This document shows positions 8,755 through 17,118 of a stretch of 64,000 nucleotides of DNA, in pieces (within the stretch, counting starts at the first letter, position 1; each line of letters starts with the position of its first letter). A model generated the notes under the pieces. The model was not told where the DNA came from. It saw nothing but the letters and a program-made list of their open reading frames with translations, and ran no database searches. Source of the DNA: Paracoccaceae bacterium (GTDB lineage: Bacteria > Pseudomonadota > Alphaproteobacteria > Rhodobacterales > Rhodobacteraceae); the NCBI GenBank assembly GCA_030148225.1, contig JASBTX010000033.1, forward strand, positions 62,001-126,000, read 5' to 3'. A program made the translations under genes and the position numbers.

Positions 8755-10194
8755 ATGAAGGACGCGCGCAACTTTTACATCAACGGCAAATGGGTCGCAC
8801 CCATCGACGGTCGGGATTTTCCGGTCATCGACCCCTCAACCGAAGAGGCGATTGCCACAATCTCGCTTGGCGGGGAACAGGATACGGACGCCGCCGTCGC
8901 CAGCGCCCGGGCCGCATTCCCGACATGGCGTAAATCAACCAAGGCCGACCGGCTGGAACTGATGAACAATATCCTCGACGTCTATCAGCGCCGGGCCGAT
9001 GATCTGGCGCAGGCGATCAGCGACGAGATGGGCGCGCCCATCGACATGTCCCGCACTCAGCAATCCGGCACGGGTTCCTATCACCTCAAGGCCTTCATCG
9101 ATGCCCTGACGGATTTCGGGTTCGAAGCCCCGCTCAGGGCTGCCAATCCGGACACACGCATCATTCACGAACCCATCGGCGTCTGCGCCCTGATCACACC
9201 ATGGAACTGGCCGATGAACCAGATCGTCCTCAAGGTGATCCCGGCGCTGGCTACGGGCTGTACGATGGTGCTGAAACCGTCGGAACAGTCGCCGCTCTCG
9301 GGTGTCCTGTTTTCCGAAATCATGCACGAGGCAGGGGTTCCGACCGGTGTCTACAACATGCTTAACGGCGATGGTCCGGGCGTTGGCAGCCAGCTTTCGC
9401 GCCACCGCGATGTCGATATGGTCAGCTTTACCGGATCGACCCGCGCCGGAAAGGCGATCACCATCGCCGGGGCCGAAACGATCAAACGCGTCAGCCTCGA
9501 ACTGGGGGGCAAGGGGGCCAACCTCGTCTTTGCCGATGCGGACCCCAAGGCGGTCAAGCAGGGGATCATCCGCTGTTTCAACAATACCGGCCAGTCCTGC
9601 AACGCGCCCACGCGCATGCTGGTCGAACGCGCGCGCTATGAACAGGCCGTGGACGAGGCGCGCGCCGCTGCCGAGGCGACCAGCGTCAACGCTGCTGCCG
9701 AGGCCGGTCGCCATATCGGGCCGCTGGTGTCGGAAATGCAGTTCAACAAGGTTCAGGATCTCATTCAGAAAGGCATCGACGAAGGGGCCCGCCTTGTCAC
9801 CGGCGGCGTCGGGCGGCCCGAGGGCCTGAACCGTGGCTATTTCGTTCGGCCAACCGTTTTTGCTGATTGCACGAACGACATGCAGATCATGCGCGAAGAG
9901 ATCTTTGGTCCGGTCCTGTCGATGATGCCCTTTGATAGCGAGGAAGAGGCCATCGCCATCGCCAATGACACCGATTATGGCCTGACGAACTATATCCAGA
10001 CCACCGATCCTGAAAGGGCACGCCGCGTCGCGCGCGAACTGCGCTCGGGCATGGTGGATATCAACGGCAATGCGCGCGGATCGGGTGCCCCCTTTGGCGG
10101 GATGAAGCAATCGGGCAACGGGCGCGAAGGCGGCGTCTGGGGGCTTGAGGAATTTCTGGAGATTCGCGCCATCGGCGGCTGGCCGGTTGACTGA
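8755..10194 (+). CDS. NAD(P)+-dependent aldehyde dehydrogenase
   Basis: The 479-residue ALDH-superfamily enzyme oxidises an aldehyde to a carboxylate. The visible motifs are the nucleotide-binding TPWNWP (Asn at about 151), KPSE (Lys at about 174), FTGSTRAG, the general base Glu in LELGGK (about 249), and the nucleophile Cys in NTGQSCNAPTR (about 282). The start at 8755 has AAAGGGA upstream and gives the normal length. It is the first gene of the + strand catabolic block, 146 bases ahead of the Rieske oxygenase gene, from which a hairpin separates it. In that setting betaine aldehyde or a semialdehyde released by the oxygenase is a plausible substrate, but the sequence does not fix it. Confidence 0.92.
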   Translation: MKDARNFYINGKWVAPIDGRDFPVIDPSTEEAIATISLGGEQDTDAAVASARAAFPTWRKSTKADRLELMNNILDVYQRRADDLAQAISDEMGAPIDMSRTQQSGTGSYHLKAFIDALTDFGFEAPLRAANPDTRIIHEPIGVCALITPWNWPMNQIVLKVIPALATGCTMVLKPSEQSPLSGVLFSEIMHEAGVPTGVYNMLNGDGPGVGSQLSRHRDVDMVSFTGSTRAGKAITIAGAETIKRVSLELGGKGANLVFADADPKAVKQGIIRCFNNTGQSCNAPTRMLVERARYEQAVDEARAAAEATSVNAAAEAGRHIGPLVSEMQFNKVQDLIQKGIDEGARLVTGGVGRPEGLNRGYFVRPTVFADCTNDMQIMREEIFGPVLSMMPFDSEEEAIAIANDTDYGLTNYIQTTDPERARRVARELRSGMVDINGNARGSGAPFGGMKQSGNGREGGVWGLEEFLEIRAIGGWPVD

Positions 10195-10211
10195 CACACC
10201 CTGAAACCGGG

Positions 10212-10235
10212 CGGGCCGGCCCACATACCGGCCCG
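10212..10235 (+). terminator. Hairpin after the aldehyde dehydrogenase gene
   Basis: The inverted repeat CGGGCCGG / CCGGCCCG has 8-bp arms and an 8-base loop. It starts 18 bases after the stop codon. Only a few T residues follow (TCTGT), so termination may be partial. It suggests the Rieske gene has its own promoter. Confidence 0.5.
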
Positions 10236-10340
10236 TCTGTCGTCAGTGCCACTGTCGTAAAATATCATATTACTGGCGAAAATAGTTAAGATTGGTCAGC
10301 GCCTCAGCGCCATGCTCGGCCCAGTCAAAGGGGGCCTGTC

Positions 10341-11459
10341 ATGGTGCAATCCGGTTTCATCGCAGCGGGGTATCATCCCGATCCTTCGCGATCTTTGTCG
10401 CTCCGGTCCGAGGCTTATACACAACAAAACTGGTACGACACCGATCTCGGCCAGATCATCGGCAAGACATGGCAATGGGTGTGTCACGTTGAAAAAACCC
10501 GGACGCCGGGTGCCTATGTCACAGCCGAAATCGCCGGTCAGCCCATCGCGATCGTGCGCGACGCGGATGGCGTGTTGCGGGCCTTCTACAACGTCTGCAA
10601 ACATCGGGCGCATGAATTGCTGTCGGGTGAGGGGAACACGACCCGCATCATGTGCCCCTATCACGCATGGGTCTACCGGCTGAGCGGCGAGCTGGCGCGT
10701 GCGCCGCATACCGAAAACCTCGAGGATTTCAGCCCCGGCGATATCTGCCTCGATCAGGTCCGGGTCGAGGAGTTTTGTGGCTTTGTCTTTGTCAATCTTG
10801 ACCCTGAAGCAAGGCCATTGGCCGAGGTTTCGGGAAATCTGGAAACCGAGGTCAGGCACTGGGCACCGGATGTCGATCAGCTGACATTCGGCCACCGCCT
10901 GACCTATGACATCAGGTCCAACTGGAAAAACGTCGTTGACAATTTTCTCGAATGCTATCTCTGCCCGACCGCGCACAAGGATTTTTGCGACCTCGTGGAT
11001 ATGGACACCTACAAGGTCACGACCCATGGCATTTACTCAAGCCATATGGCCGATGCGGGCAAGTCGGCAAACACCGCCTATGATGTTTCCAATGCCACGG
11101 TCAGAACCCATGCGGTCTGGTGGCTCTGGCCCACCACCTGCCTGATGCGCTATCCCGGACGGTCCTCGATGATCGTGTTGAATATCATTCCCGCCGGGCC
11201 GGACCGGACGCTGGAAACCTATGATTTCTTTCTGGAAACACCTGAACCGGACGCGATGGAACTGGACGCGATCCGTTATCTGGACGAGGTGCTTCAGGTC
11301 GAGGATATCGGCCTCGTCGAGAGTGTTCAGCGCGGCATGTCCACACCCGCTTTTACCCAGGGCCGGATCGTCAATGATCCTGACGGATCGGGAAAATCAG
11401 AACATGCGGTGCATCATTTTCATGGCCTGGTGCTTGACGCCTATGCCGCCGCGACATGA
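10341..11459 (+). CDS. Rieske [2Fe-2S] oxygenase alpha subunit, carnitine-monooxygenase-like, altered iron site
   Basis: The 372-residue protein resembles YeaW/CntA-type oxygenases along its length. It has a Rieske domain with C-x-H at 86/88 (CKHRAHELL) and CPYH at 105/108, and a catalytic domain beginning NWKNVVDNFLECY. Relatives read ECYHC..AH, using Glu as the bridge between clusters and two His plus an Asp to hold the mononuclear iron. Here Glu204, His212 and the Asp of EDIGLVESVQ (about 322) are kept, but the first His is Leu207 (codon CTC at 10959-10961). Such a change should impair iron binding. No reductase partner gene (CntB/YeaX-like) is nearby. Relatives act on carnitine, choline, glycine betaine or stachydrine. 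It overlaps the next gene by 4 bases. Confidence 0.87.
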   Translation: MVQSGFIAAGYHPDPSRSLSLRSEAYTQQNWYDTDLGQIIGKTWQWVCHVEKTRTPGAYVTAEIAGQPIAIVRDADGVLRAFYNVCKHRAHELLSGEGNTTRIMCPYHAWVYRLSGELARAPHTENLEDFSPGDICLDQVRVEEFCGFVFVNLDPEARPLAEVSGNLETEVRHWAPDVDQLTFGHRLTYDIRSNWKNVVDNFLECYLCPTAHKDFCDLVDMDTYKVTTHGIYSSHMADAGKSANTAYDVSNATVRTHAVWWLWPTTCLMRYPGRSSMIVLNIIPAGPDRTLETYDFFLETPEPDAMELDAIRYLDEVLQVEDIGLVESVQRGMSTPAFTQGRIVNDPDGSGKSEHAVHHFHGLVLDAYAAAT

Positions 11460-12106
11460 CCGCCACCGCCTATCAGCAGGCGATGCGGGAATTTCTGTCC
11501 GAACGTCCTGAATGGCAGGCCTATCTTCCGGCCATTTCGCTCAGCGCGGAGCCGTCGGCGGTGGAAAATCCGCTGTCGACAGGTCCGGTTGACGAGATCG
11601 TCAAACATCTGCCTGATGTCGCTGATCTGGGCGGGGCGGATACGCAGCATCTGGTGCGGCTGGCGCTGGCAGCTTCGGGTGCGCTTCGCTGGTTCAGCAC
11701 CTACCGCGCCGATGATATCCGCGTCGGGCGTGGCAAGGTGGCGCGCACCGCCGTGGCAACGCTGGCCGGGCCGGGGGGCGTGTTTTCCGCGCGGCATGCC
11801 ATGTCGGGCCTCTTTTTCGTGCGCGAGGGCGTCGAATACGCCGCGCATTCACATGAGGCGGATGAAATTTATGTGTTACTGGCCGGCTCGGGCCATTTCT
11901 GGCGCGAGGATCTGGGCTGGTACATCGCCCGCCCGGGTGATGTGATGGAAAATGCATCCTGGATACAGCATGCTATGATGTCCGCCGAGCAGCCGCTTCT
12001 GATCGCGTGGGCCCATGTCGGCGAAGGGGTCGGTGACAGGGCACTTTTGCACAGCGATGATGGCTCTTTGCCGGATGGCGGACCCACGGCAAAGGAAGGC
12101 GCATGA
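11456..12106 (+). CDS. DMSP-lyase-like cupin protein
   Basis: The protein has 216 residues: a helical N-terminal half and a C-terminal cupin barrel. The metal-site pattern of the DddL/DddQ/DddW group is complete: His131 and His133 (AHSHEADEIYVLLAG), Glu137, Tyr139, and His172 in ASWIQHAM after PGDV. In that family the tyrosine abstracts the alpha proton of DMSP, and the metal (Fe, Zn, Mn or Ni) holds the carboxylate, releasing dimethyl sulfide and acrylate. Some relatives in this superfamily act on other substrates or have no lyase activity. It is translationally coupled on both sides (ATGA overlaps) to the Rieske and sulfatase genes, so it probably works on a related onium compound. Family call good, substrate unknown. 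Confidence 0.8.
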   Translation: MTATAYQQAMREFLSERPEWQAYLPAISLSAEPSAVENPLSTGPVDEIVKHLPDVADLGGADTQHLVRLALAASGALRWFSTYRADDIRVGRGKVARTAVATLAGPGGVFSARHAMSGLFFVREGVEYAAHSHEADEIYVLLAGSGHFWREDLGWYIARPGDVMENASWIQHAMMSAEQPLLIAWAHVGEGVGDRALLHSDDGSLPDGGPTAKEGA

Positions 12107-13647
12107 ATTCTGCCCCCAATATCGTCGTGATTATGGCCGATCAGCTCGCGCCGCATTTCACGGGGGCCTATGGCCACCCCGTTGCGCGCACCCCGCATAT
12201 GGATGCGCTTGCCCGGCGTGGCATGCGGTTTGATGCCGCCTATTGCAACTCGCCCCTGTGCGCCCCCTCGCGCTTTGCCTTCATGTCCGGCCAGTTGATC
12301 AGCCGCATCGCCGCCTGGGACAATGCGTCCGAGTTTCGCGCCTCGGTGCCGACATTTGACCACTACCTCAAGGCATTGGGATACCGGACCTGCCTGTCGG
12401 GCAAGATGCATTTTGTCGGGCCCGATCAGAAACACGGGTTTCAGGATCGTGTCACCACCGATATCTATCCGGCCGACTTTGCCTGGACCCCCGACTGGGA
12501 GGCCCCGGACGAGCGCATCGACAAGTGGTATCACAACATGCAGACGGTCAAGGAAAGCGGCATCGCGCAGGCCACTTTCCAGATCGATTATGATGATGAG
12601 GTTGGATTTGCTGCCCGGCGCTGGCTGTTCGACGTGGCCCGCGACAAGGGTCAGGGCAACGCGGCACCGTTCTGCATGGTGGCCAGCTTTATTCACCCGC
12701 ACGACCCTTATGTCGCCCGCCCGGAATGGTGGGATCTCTATGCCGACGAAGAGGTCGCACTACCGGAATATGTGCCCGAACCCGATCAGCAGGACCCGTT
12801 TTCAAAACGGTTGATGGACGGGATCGAGGCCTCGTATGTGCCCCTGACCGAAGAGGAGGTGCGCCGCGCCCGCCGCGCCTATCTGGCCAATGTCAGCTAT
12901 TTCGACAGCAAGGTCGGAGAGATTGTCAGAACGCTGGATGAAATCGGTGAGCGCGACAACACGATTGTCATCGTCACCGCTGACCATGGCGACATGCTGG
13001 GTGAGCGCGGCCTGTGGTACAAGATGAATTTCTTTGAGCATTCCGCCCGCGTGCCGCTGATCATGGCCGGGCCGGGCGTCGCGGTTGGAACCGCCCCAAA
13101 TGCCTGTTCTCTTGTTGATCTGCTGCCGACATTTCTGGACATCGCCGGTGGCGACACCACGATGCTGGGTGAGCCTGTCGACGGGCGCAGCCTGATGCCG
13201 CTCGCACGCGGTGACGGTGACCCCATGGATGAGGCGATTGGCGAATACTGCGCCGAGATGACACCCTATCCGGTGATCATGATCCGGCGCGGCCCGTTCA
13301 AATATATTCACTGCGATGCCGATCCGCCGCTTCTCTTCAATATCGCTGAGGATCCCGGCGAACGTCAAAACCTTGCCGACGACCCGGCCCATGCTGATCT
13401 GTCGCAGGGCTTTGCCAAAGAGGTTGCCCGCCGCTGGGACGGAGAGGCGCTGCGCAAACAGGTGATCGCCACGCAGAAATCACGCCGTGCACTTCATGCC
13501 GCGATGGAGGCGGGCGCAGGGGAGCATTGGGATTACAACCCGCCCTCCGATGCCAGCCAGCAATATGTGCGCAATCACATGGACTGGACCGTGGCGGCCA
13601 GACATTATCGTTTTCCACCAGACACAGGGGCCGGTGATGAAACTTGA
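12103..13647 (+). CDS. Choline-sulfatase-like sulfatase
   Basis: The 514-residue protein of the type I sulfatase family hydrolyses sulfate esters. The maturation motif CAPSR starts at Cys53, which would be converted to formylglycine. The metal-binding MADQL near the N-terminus and the TADHGDMLGERGLW segment are present. The C-terminal part (WDYNPPSDASQQYVR and the preceding RR..AL region) resembles the choline-sulfatase C-terminal domain, so BetC (choline-O-sulfate to choline plus sulfate) is the nearest known function. There is no signal peptide, as expected for a cytoplasmic choline sulfatase. It overlaps the cupin gene by 4 bases and the following SDR gene by 11 bases. No betA/betB/betI genes are next to it, so the substrate may be another sulfate ester. 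Confidence 0.85.
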   Translation: MNSAPNIVVIMADQLAPHFTGAYGHPVARTPHMDALARRGMRFDAAYCNSPLCAPSRFAFMSGQLISRIAAWDNASEFRASVPTFDHYLKALGYRTCLSGKMHFVGPDQKHGFQDRVTTDIYPADFAWTPDWEAPDERIDKWYHNMQTVKESGIAQATFQIDYDDEVGFAARRWLFDVARDKGQGNAAPFCMVASFIHPHDPYVARPEWWDLYADEEVALPEYVPEPDQQDPFSKRLMDGIEASYVPLTEEEVRRARRAYLANVSYFDSKVGEIVRTLDEIGERDNTIVIVTADHGDMLGERGLWYKMNFFEHSARVPLIMAGPGVAVGTAPNACSLVDLLPTFLDIAGGDTTMLGEPVDGRSLMPLARGDGDPMDEAIGEYCAEMTPYPVIMIRRGPFKYIHCDADPPLLFNIAEDPGERQNLADDPAHADLSQGFAKEVARRWDGEALRKQVIATQKSRRALHAAMEAGAGEHWDYNPPSDASQQYVRNHMDWTVAARHYRFPPDTGAGDET

Positions 13648-14431
13648 GGGCAAGACGGCACTGGTAACCGGTGGCCGGGGTGGTATCGGGCGCGCCATTG
13701 TCCGGCGGTTCCATGACGAAGGCGCGCGTGTTTTTGCCGCCGATCTGTCACCCGACGGATCGTTTGACGATACCGGCGCCGAGGCCGGTGAATTCATCAC
13801 GCTCGACGTGACCTCCGAGAATGACGCCATCGCCGCGATGGCACATGTCGGTGAACAGGCAGGACAGCTGGACATTCTGGTCAATGCTGCCGGGATCGAG
13901 ATCGAGAAGACGATCGAGGATACGACGCTTGAGGAATGGAACCAGAGCTTTGCCGTCAACGTTACCGGCACGTTCCTGACGGCAAAACACGCGCTGCCGC
14001 TTTTGCGCAGGGCGGCGGCAGCCGGATCATCGGCCAGTATCATCAATTTCGGCTCTTATGACGGGTTTATCGCCGATCCGGGGCTGGCGGCCTACTGCGC
14101 GACCAAGGGCGCGGTGCACGCGCTGACACGGGCCATGGCCTGCGATCACGGGCCCGAAGGCATCCGCGTCAACGCGATCTGCCCCGGCTATATCGATACG
14201 CCGATGCTTCAGAGCTTTTTCGAAGGTGAAGGGTCGGGCGGCGGCGGCGGCACTATCGAGACATTGCAACAGGCGGTGCGCGATGTGCACCCCATGCGCA
14301 GCTATGGTACGCCCGAAGATATCGCCAATCTGGTCAACTGGCTCGCCTCGGACGAGGCGCGCTATGCCAGCGGTCAGCTATGGGTGCTGGACGGGGGCTT
14401 GTCGGCGCAGGTTCAGCAGATGAGACTGTAA
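13637..14431 (+). CDS. Short-chain dehydrogenase/reductase (SDR)
   Basis: The 264-residue classical SDR has the Rossmann motif TGGRGGIG (residues 11-18), NAAG, catalytic Ser at about 140, and YCATK (Tyr153, Lys157). The C-terminal VLDGG is that of FabG-like enzymes. A glycine-rich insertion, EGSGGGGG, sits in the substrate-binding loop. It starts inside the end of the sulfatase gene (11-base overlap), so the two are translated together. It probably oxidises an alcohol produced in the same pathway. A second SDR follows the BKACE gene. The two differ clearly in sequence and are not a recent duplication. Confidence 0.9.
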   Translation: MKLEGKTALVTGGRGGIGRAIVRRFHDEGARVFAADLSPDGSFDDTGAEAGEFITLDVTSENDAIAAMAHVGEQAGQLDILVNAAGIEIEKTIEDTTLEEWNQSFAVNVTGTFLTAKHALPLLRRAAAAGSSASIINFGSYDGFIADPGLAAYCATKGAVHALTRAMACDHGPEGIRVNAICPGYIDTPMLQSFFEGEGSGGGGGTIETLQQAVRDVHPMRSYGTPEDIANLVNWLASDEARYASGQLWVLDGGLSAQVQQMRL

Positions 14432-14478
14432 CCACAGCCAACCAACCCGCCGAACCCCGAATACGAAGGTCAACACCC

Positions 14479-15411
14479 ATGCCCAAACCCGTCATCATCA
14501 CCTGCGCCCCAACCGGCGGCATCCACACGCCATCCATGTCGCCCCACCTGCCGGTGACACCGGCCGAGATCGCTACCGCCAGCATCGAGGCCGCCGAGGC
14601 CGGTGCATCCATCATCCACCTGCATGCGCGCGATCCGGAAACGGGTAAACCCGACCCCCGGCCCGAAACATTTCAGCAATTCCTGCCGGTAATCAAACAG
14701 GCCACGAACGCGGTTGTGAACGTGTCAACCGGTGGCGGGCTGGGCATGAGCATGGATGAACGCCTGCTTGCCGCCACCACGACCAGCCCGGAAATGGCCT
14801 CACTCAATATGGGGTCGATGAATTTCGGCATCTTCCCGATGCTTCAGAAATATACCGAGTTTCAGCACGACTGGGAGCGGCCCTTTCTTGAAATGACCGA
14901 GGATTTCATCTTTCCCAACACGTTCAAAACCATCCGCTACGCGATTGAAACGCTGGGGCACGGTCACGGGACGAAGTTCGAGTTCGAATGCTATGACCTT
15001 GGCCATCTTTATAACGTAAAATGGTTCGTTGATCAGGGCCTGATCAAGCCGCCTTTCTTTATTCAGATGGTGTTTGGCATTCTGGGCGGTGCCGGGGCCG
15101 ATCTGGACAATCTGATGTATATGCACAAGACCGCCGACCGGCTCTTCGGTCCGGAAAACTATGAATGGTCGGTGCTGGGTGCGGGCCGCAGCCAGATGCC
15201 CTTTGCCACCCAAAGCGCGATGCTGGGCGGCAACCTGCGCGTCGGCCTCGAAGACAGCCTCTATATCGGCAAGGGCGAACTGGCGACCTCAAACGCCGAG
15301 CAGGTACGCCGTATTCGCAGCATCATCGAGAATCTGGGCCTGAGTGTCGCCACCCCCGACGAGGCCCGCGAGAGGCTGGCGCTCAAGGGTGGTGATATGG
15401 TGGGGTTCTGA
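14479..15411 (+). CDS. Beta-keto acid cleavage enzyme (BKACE, DUF849)
   Basis: The 310-residue TIM-barrel enzyme of the Kce/BKACE family condenses a beta-keto acid with acetyl-CoA, giving acetoacetate and a new acyl-CoA. Zinc ligands are visible as HLHARDP (His47, His49) near the N-terminus, and the conserved GLEDSLY (Glu at about 258) is near the C-terminus. ATCAP-like TCAPTGG opens the protein. The start at 14479 has GAAGGT nine bases upstream; the frame is open further upstream but without family similarity. Known members cleave 3-keto-5-aminohexanoate (lysine fermentation) and 3-dehydrocarnitine. The carnitine-dehydrogenase-like gene downstream favours a dehydrocarnitine-type substrate here. 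Confidence 0.92.
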   Translation: MPKPVIITCAPTGGIHTPSMSPHLPVTPAEIATASIEAAEAGASIIHLHARDPETGKPDPRPETFQQFLPVIKQATNAVVNVSTGGGLGMSMDERLLAATTTSPEMASLNMGSMNFGIFPMLQKYTEFQHDWERPFLEMTEDFIFPNTFKTIRYAIETLGHGHGTKFEFECYDLGHLYNVKWFVDQGLIKPPFFIQMVFGILGGAGADLDNLMYMHKTADRLFGPENYEWSVLGAGRSQMPFATQSAMLGGNLRVGLEDSLYIGKGELATSNAEQVRRIRSIIENLGLSVATPDEARERLALKGGDMVGF

Positions 15412-15442
15412 GCATGTCTTTGTCTGCGGCGAGGGGGCGGCG

Positions 15443-16180
15443 ATGACACGGCTGGCCGGAAAGCGCGCCTTTGTCACCGGCGGACGGCAGGGTATTGGCC
15501 AGGGCATTGCCGAGAGGTTCTGCGATGAAGGGGCCAGGGTCATCACCTGTGGGCGCGGCGCTGATCCGGGGCTCACGGGGGTCGCGTGGCACCAGCTTGA
15601 TGTGGCTGATCCCGCCGCCGTTAACGCGCTGGCTGAAATCATTGGCGGGATCGATATCCTCGTGAACAATGCCGGGGTGCAGGTGGAAAAAACCGTCGCC
15701 GACAGCACCGATGCCGACTGGGATCTGGTCATGGGCGTCAATGCGCGTGGTGTTTTCAACACCTGCCGTGCCTTTATTCCGCGGATGCAGAGGGGTGGAT
15801 CGATCATCAATATCGGCTCGATCTCGGGCCATGTGGCCGATCCGTCGATGGCACTTTATAACGCCTCCAAGGCGTTTGTGCACGGGCTGACCCGCTCAGT
15901 CGCCGTGGATCACGGGCCGGATATCCGGTGCAACGCCATCTGTCCGGGCTGGATCGAAACCGGCATGCTCGAGGCCGGGTTCGAACTGGCCCGCGATCCC
16001 GCCCTTGCCCGTGACGATGCGCTTTCCCGCCATCCCGTGCGCCGTTTCGGCAAACCCGGCGACATCGCGGCCATGGCCGTCTGGCTCGCCTCGGACGAGG
16101 CCGGCTTTGCGACGGGACAACTCTTTACCGTCGATGGGGGTATGACCGCCGCATCGCCGCTTAATCCGGGATTATTCTGA
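15443..16180 (+). CDS. Short-chain dehydrogenase/reductase (SDR)
   Basis: The 245-residue classical SDR has TGGRQGIG (residues 12-19), NNAG, a catalytic serine in NIGSISG and YNASK (Tyr139, Lys143), ending in TVDGGMTA. ATG at 15443 is preceded by GAGGGGGCGG and gives the normal family length. Its stop codon overlaps the start of the carnitine-dehydrogenase-like gene by one base. It is the second SDR in the block. Substrate not readable from sequence. Confidence 0.9.
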   Translation: MTRLAGKRAFVTGGRQGIGQGIAERFCDEGARVITCGRGADPGLTGVAWHQLDVADPAAVNALAEIIGGIDILVNNAGVQVEKTVADSTDADWDLVMGVNARGVFNTCRAFIPRMQRGGSIINIGSISGHVADPSMALYNASKAFVHGLTRSVAVDHGPDIRCNAICPGWIETGMLEAGFELARDPALARDDALSRHPVRRFGKPGDIAAMAVWLASDEAGFATGQLFTVDGGMTAASPLNPGLF

Positions 16181-17115
16181 TGTCTGACGTGAAACATACC
16201 GCCATTCTGGGTGCCGGTGTCATCGGGGCCAGTTGGGCGGCGCTGTTCCTTGCCTCTGGCCGCAGCGTCGCGATCCATGACCCTGCACCAGATGCCGAAA
16301 CCATGGTCCGCAGATACCTTGAAACCGCGTGGCCGGTGCTCGAGGAACTGGGGCTGACTGATCAGGCGACACCGGATGCGCTGACGTTTCATTCAAGTGC
16401 AGCCGGGGCGGTCGATGGTGCGGGTTTCATTCAGGAAAACGTGCCCGAGCGTGTCGAGATCATACATGCCACCTACGCCCGGATCGAACCGGCGCTGGGT
16501 GACGGGGCCATCGTCTCAAGCTCGACCTCGGGCATGACGCTCGAGGTTTTGCAAGAAGGGTGGCGTGATCCCCGTCCGTTTCTTCTGGGTCATCCGTTCA
16601 ACCCGCCCCACCTGATCCCTTTGGTCGAACTGACGGCGAATGATGCCACCGGTGACGGCGTGCTTGACCGGGCCGAGGCGTTTTATACCGCCATCGGCAA
16701 GGTTACGATCCGTATCAACAAGGGATTGCCGGGGCATGTGGCCAACCGGCTTCAGGCTGCTGTCTGGCGCGAAGCGGTGCATATGGCACTCGAGGGGGTG
16801 GCATCGGTTGGTGACATAGACAAGGCGATGTGGGCAGGCCCCGGCCTCAGATGGGCGGCGATGGGACCAACGACACTTTTCCATCTGGGTGCGGGGCCCG
16901 GTGGATTGCAGGCCTTTTGTGACCATTTCCGGGATACATTCAATGGCTGGTGGGATGGTCTGGGCCAGCCCCATCTGGATGACGCGGCCATTGCAAGGCT
17001 GGTTGCCGGCATGGAAGAGGCCGCAAATGGCCGGTCTGTTGCCGATCTGTCGGCAGAGCGGGATGGTATGCTGGCCGCGATCCAGACCGCGACCAAAGAT
17101 ATGCGGCGGGCCTGA
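16180..17115 (+). CDS. 3-hydroxyacyl-CoA dehydrogenase family protein, L-carnitine dehydrogenase-like
   Basis: The 311-residue protein has an N-terminal NAD-binding Rossmann motif GAGVIG (11-16), the catalytic His in GHPFNPPH (about 138), LVEL with its Glu (about 150), and a helical C-terminal domain. Length and single-domain layout fit L-carnitine dehydrogenase (carnitine to 3-dehydrocarnitine) better than fatty-acid beta-oxidation enzymes, and the BKACE gene two positions upstream would supply the next step. Genes for betainyl-CoA thioesterase, often found in carnitine clusters, were not seen here. Other beta-hydroxy acids remain possible. It is convergent with the GlxA/AraC regulator gene with 3 bases between them. 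Confidence 0.85.
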   Translation: MSDVKHTAILGAGVIGASWAALFLASGRSVAIHDPAPDAETMVRRYLETAWPVLEELGLTDQATPDALTFHSSAAGAVDGAGFIQENVPERVEIIHATYARIEPALGDGAIVSSSTSGMTLEVLQEGWRDPRPFLLGHPFNPPHLIPLVELTANDATGDGVLDRAEAFYTAIGKVTIRINKGLPGHVANRLQAAVWREAVHMALEGVASVGDIDKAMWAGPGLRWAAMGPTTLFHLGAGPGGLQAFCDHFRDTFNGWWDGLGQPHLDDAAIARLVAGMEEAANGRSVADLSAERDGMLAAIQTATKDMRRA

Positions 17116-17118
17116 GTC

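Noticed and set aside
8935-10224. Long - strand open frame opposite the aldehyde dehydrogenase gene
   Set aside because: The + strand protein has all ALDH motifs. The antisense product shows no motifs and only reflects GC-rich third positions.
12103-13647. Standard bet (choline to glycine betaine) operon
   Set aside because: The sulfatase is BetC-like, but no betA oxidoreductase or betI repressor is present, and neighbours belong to other families.
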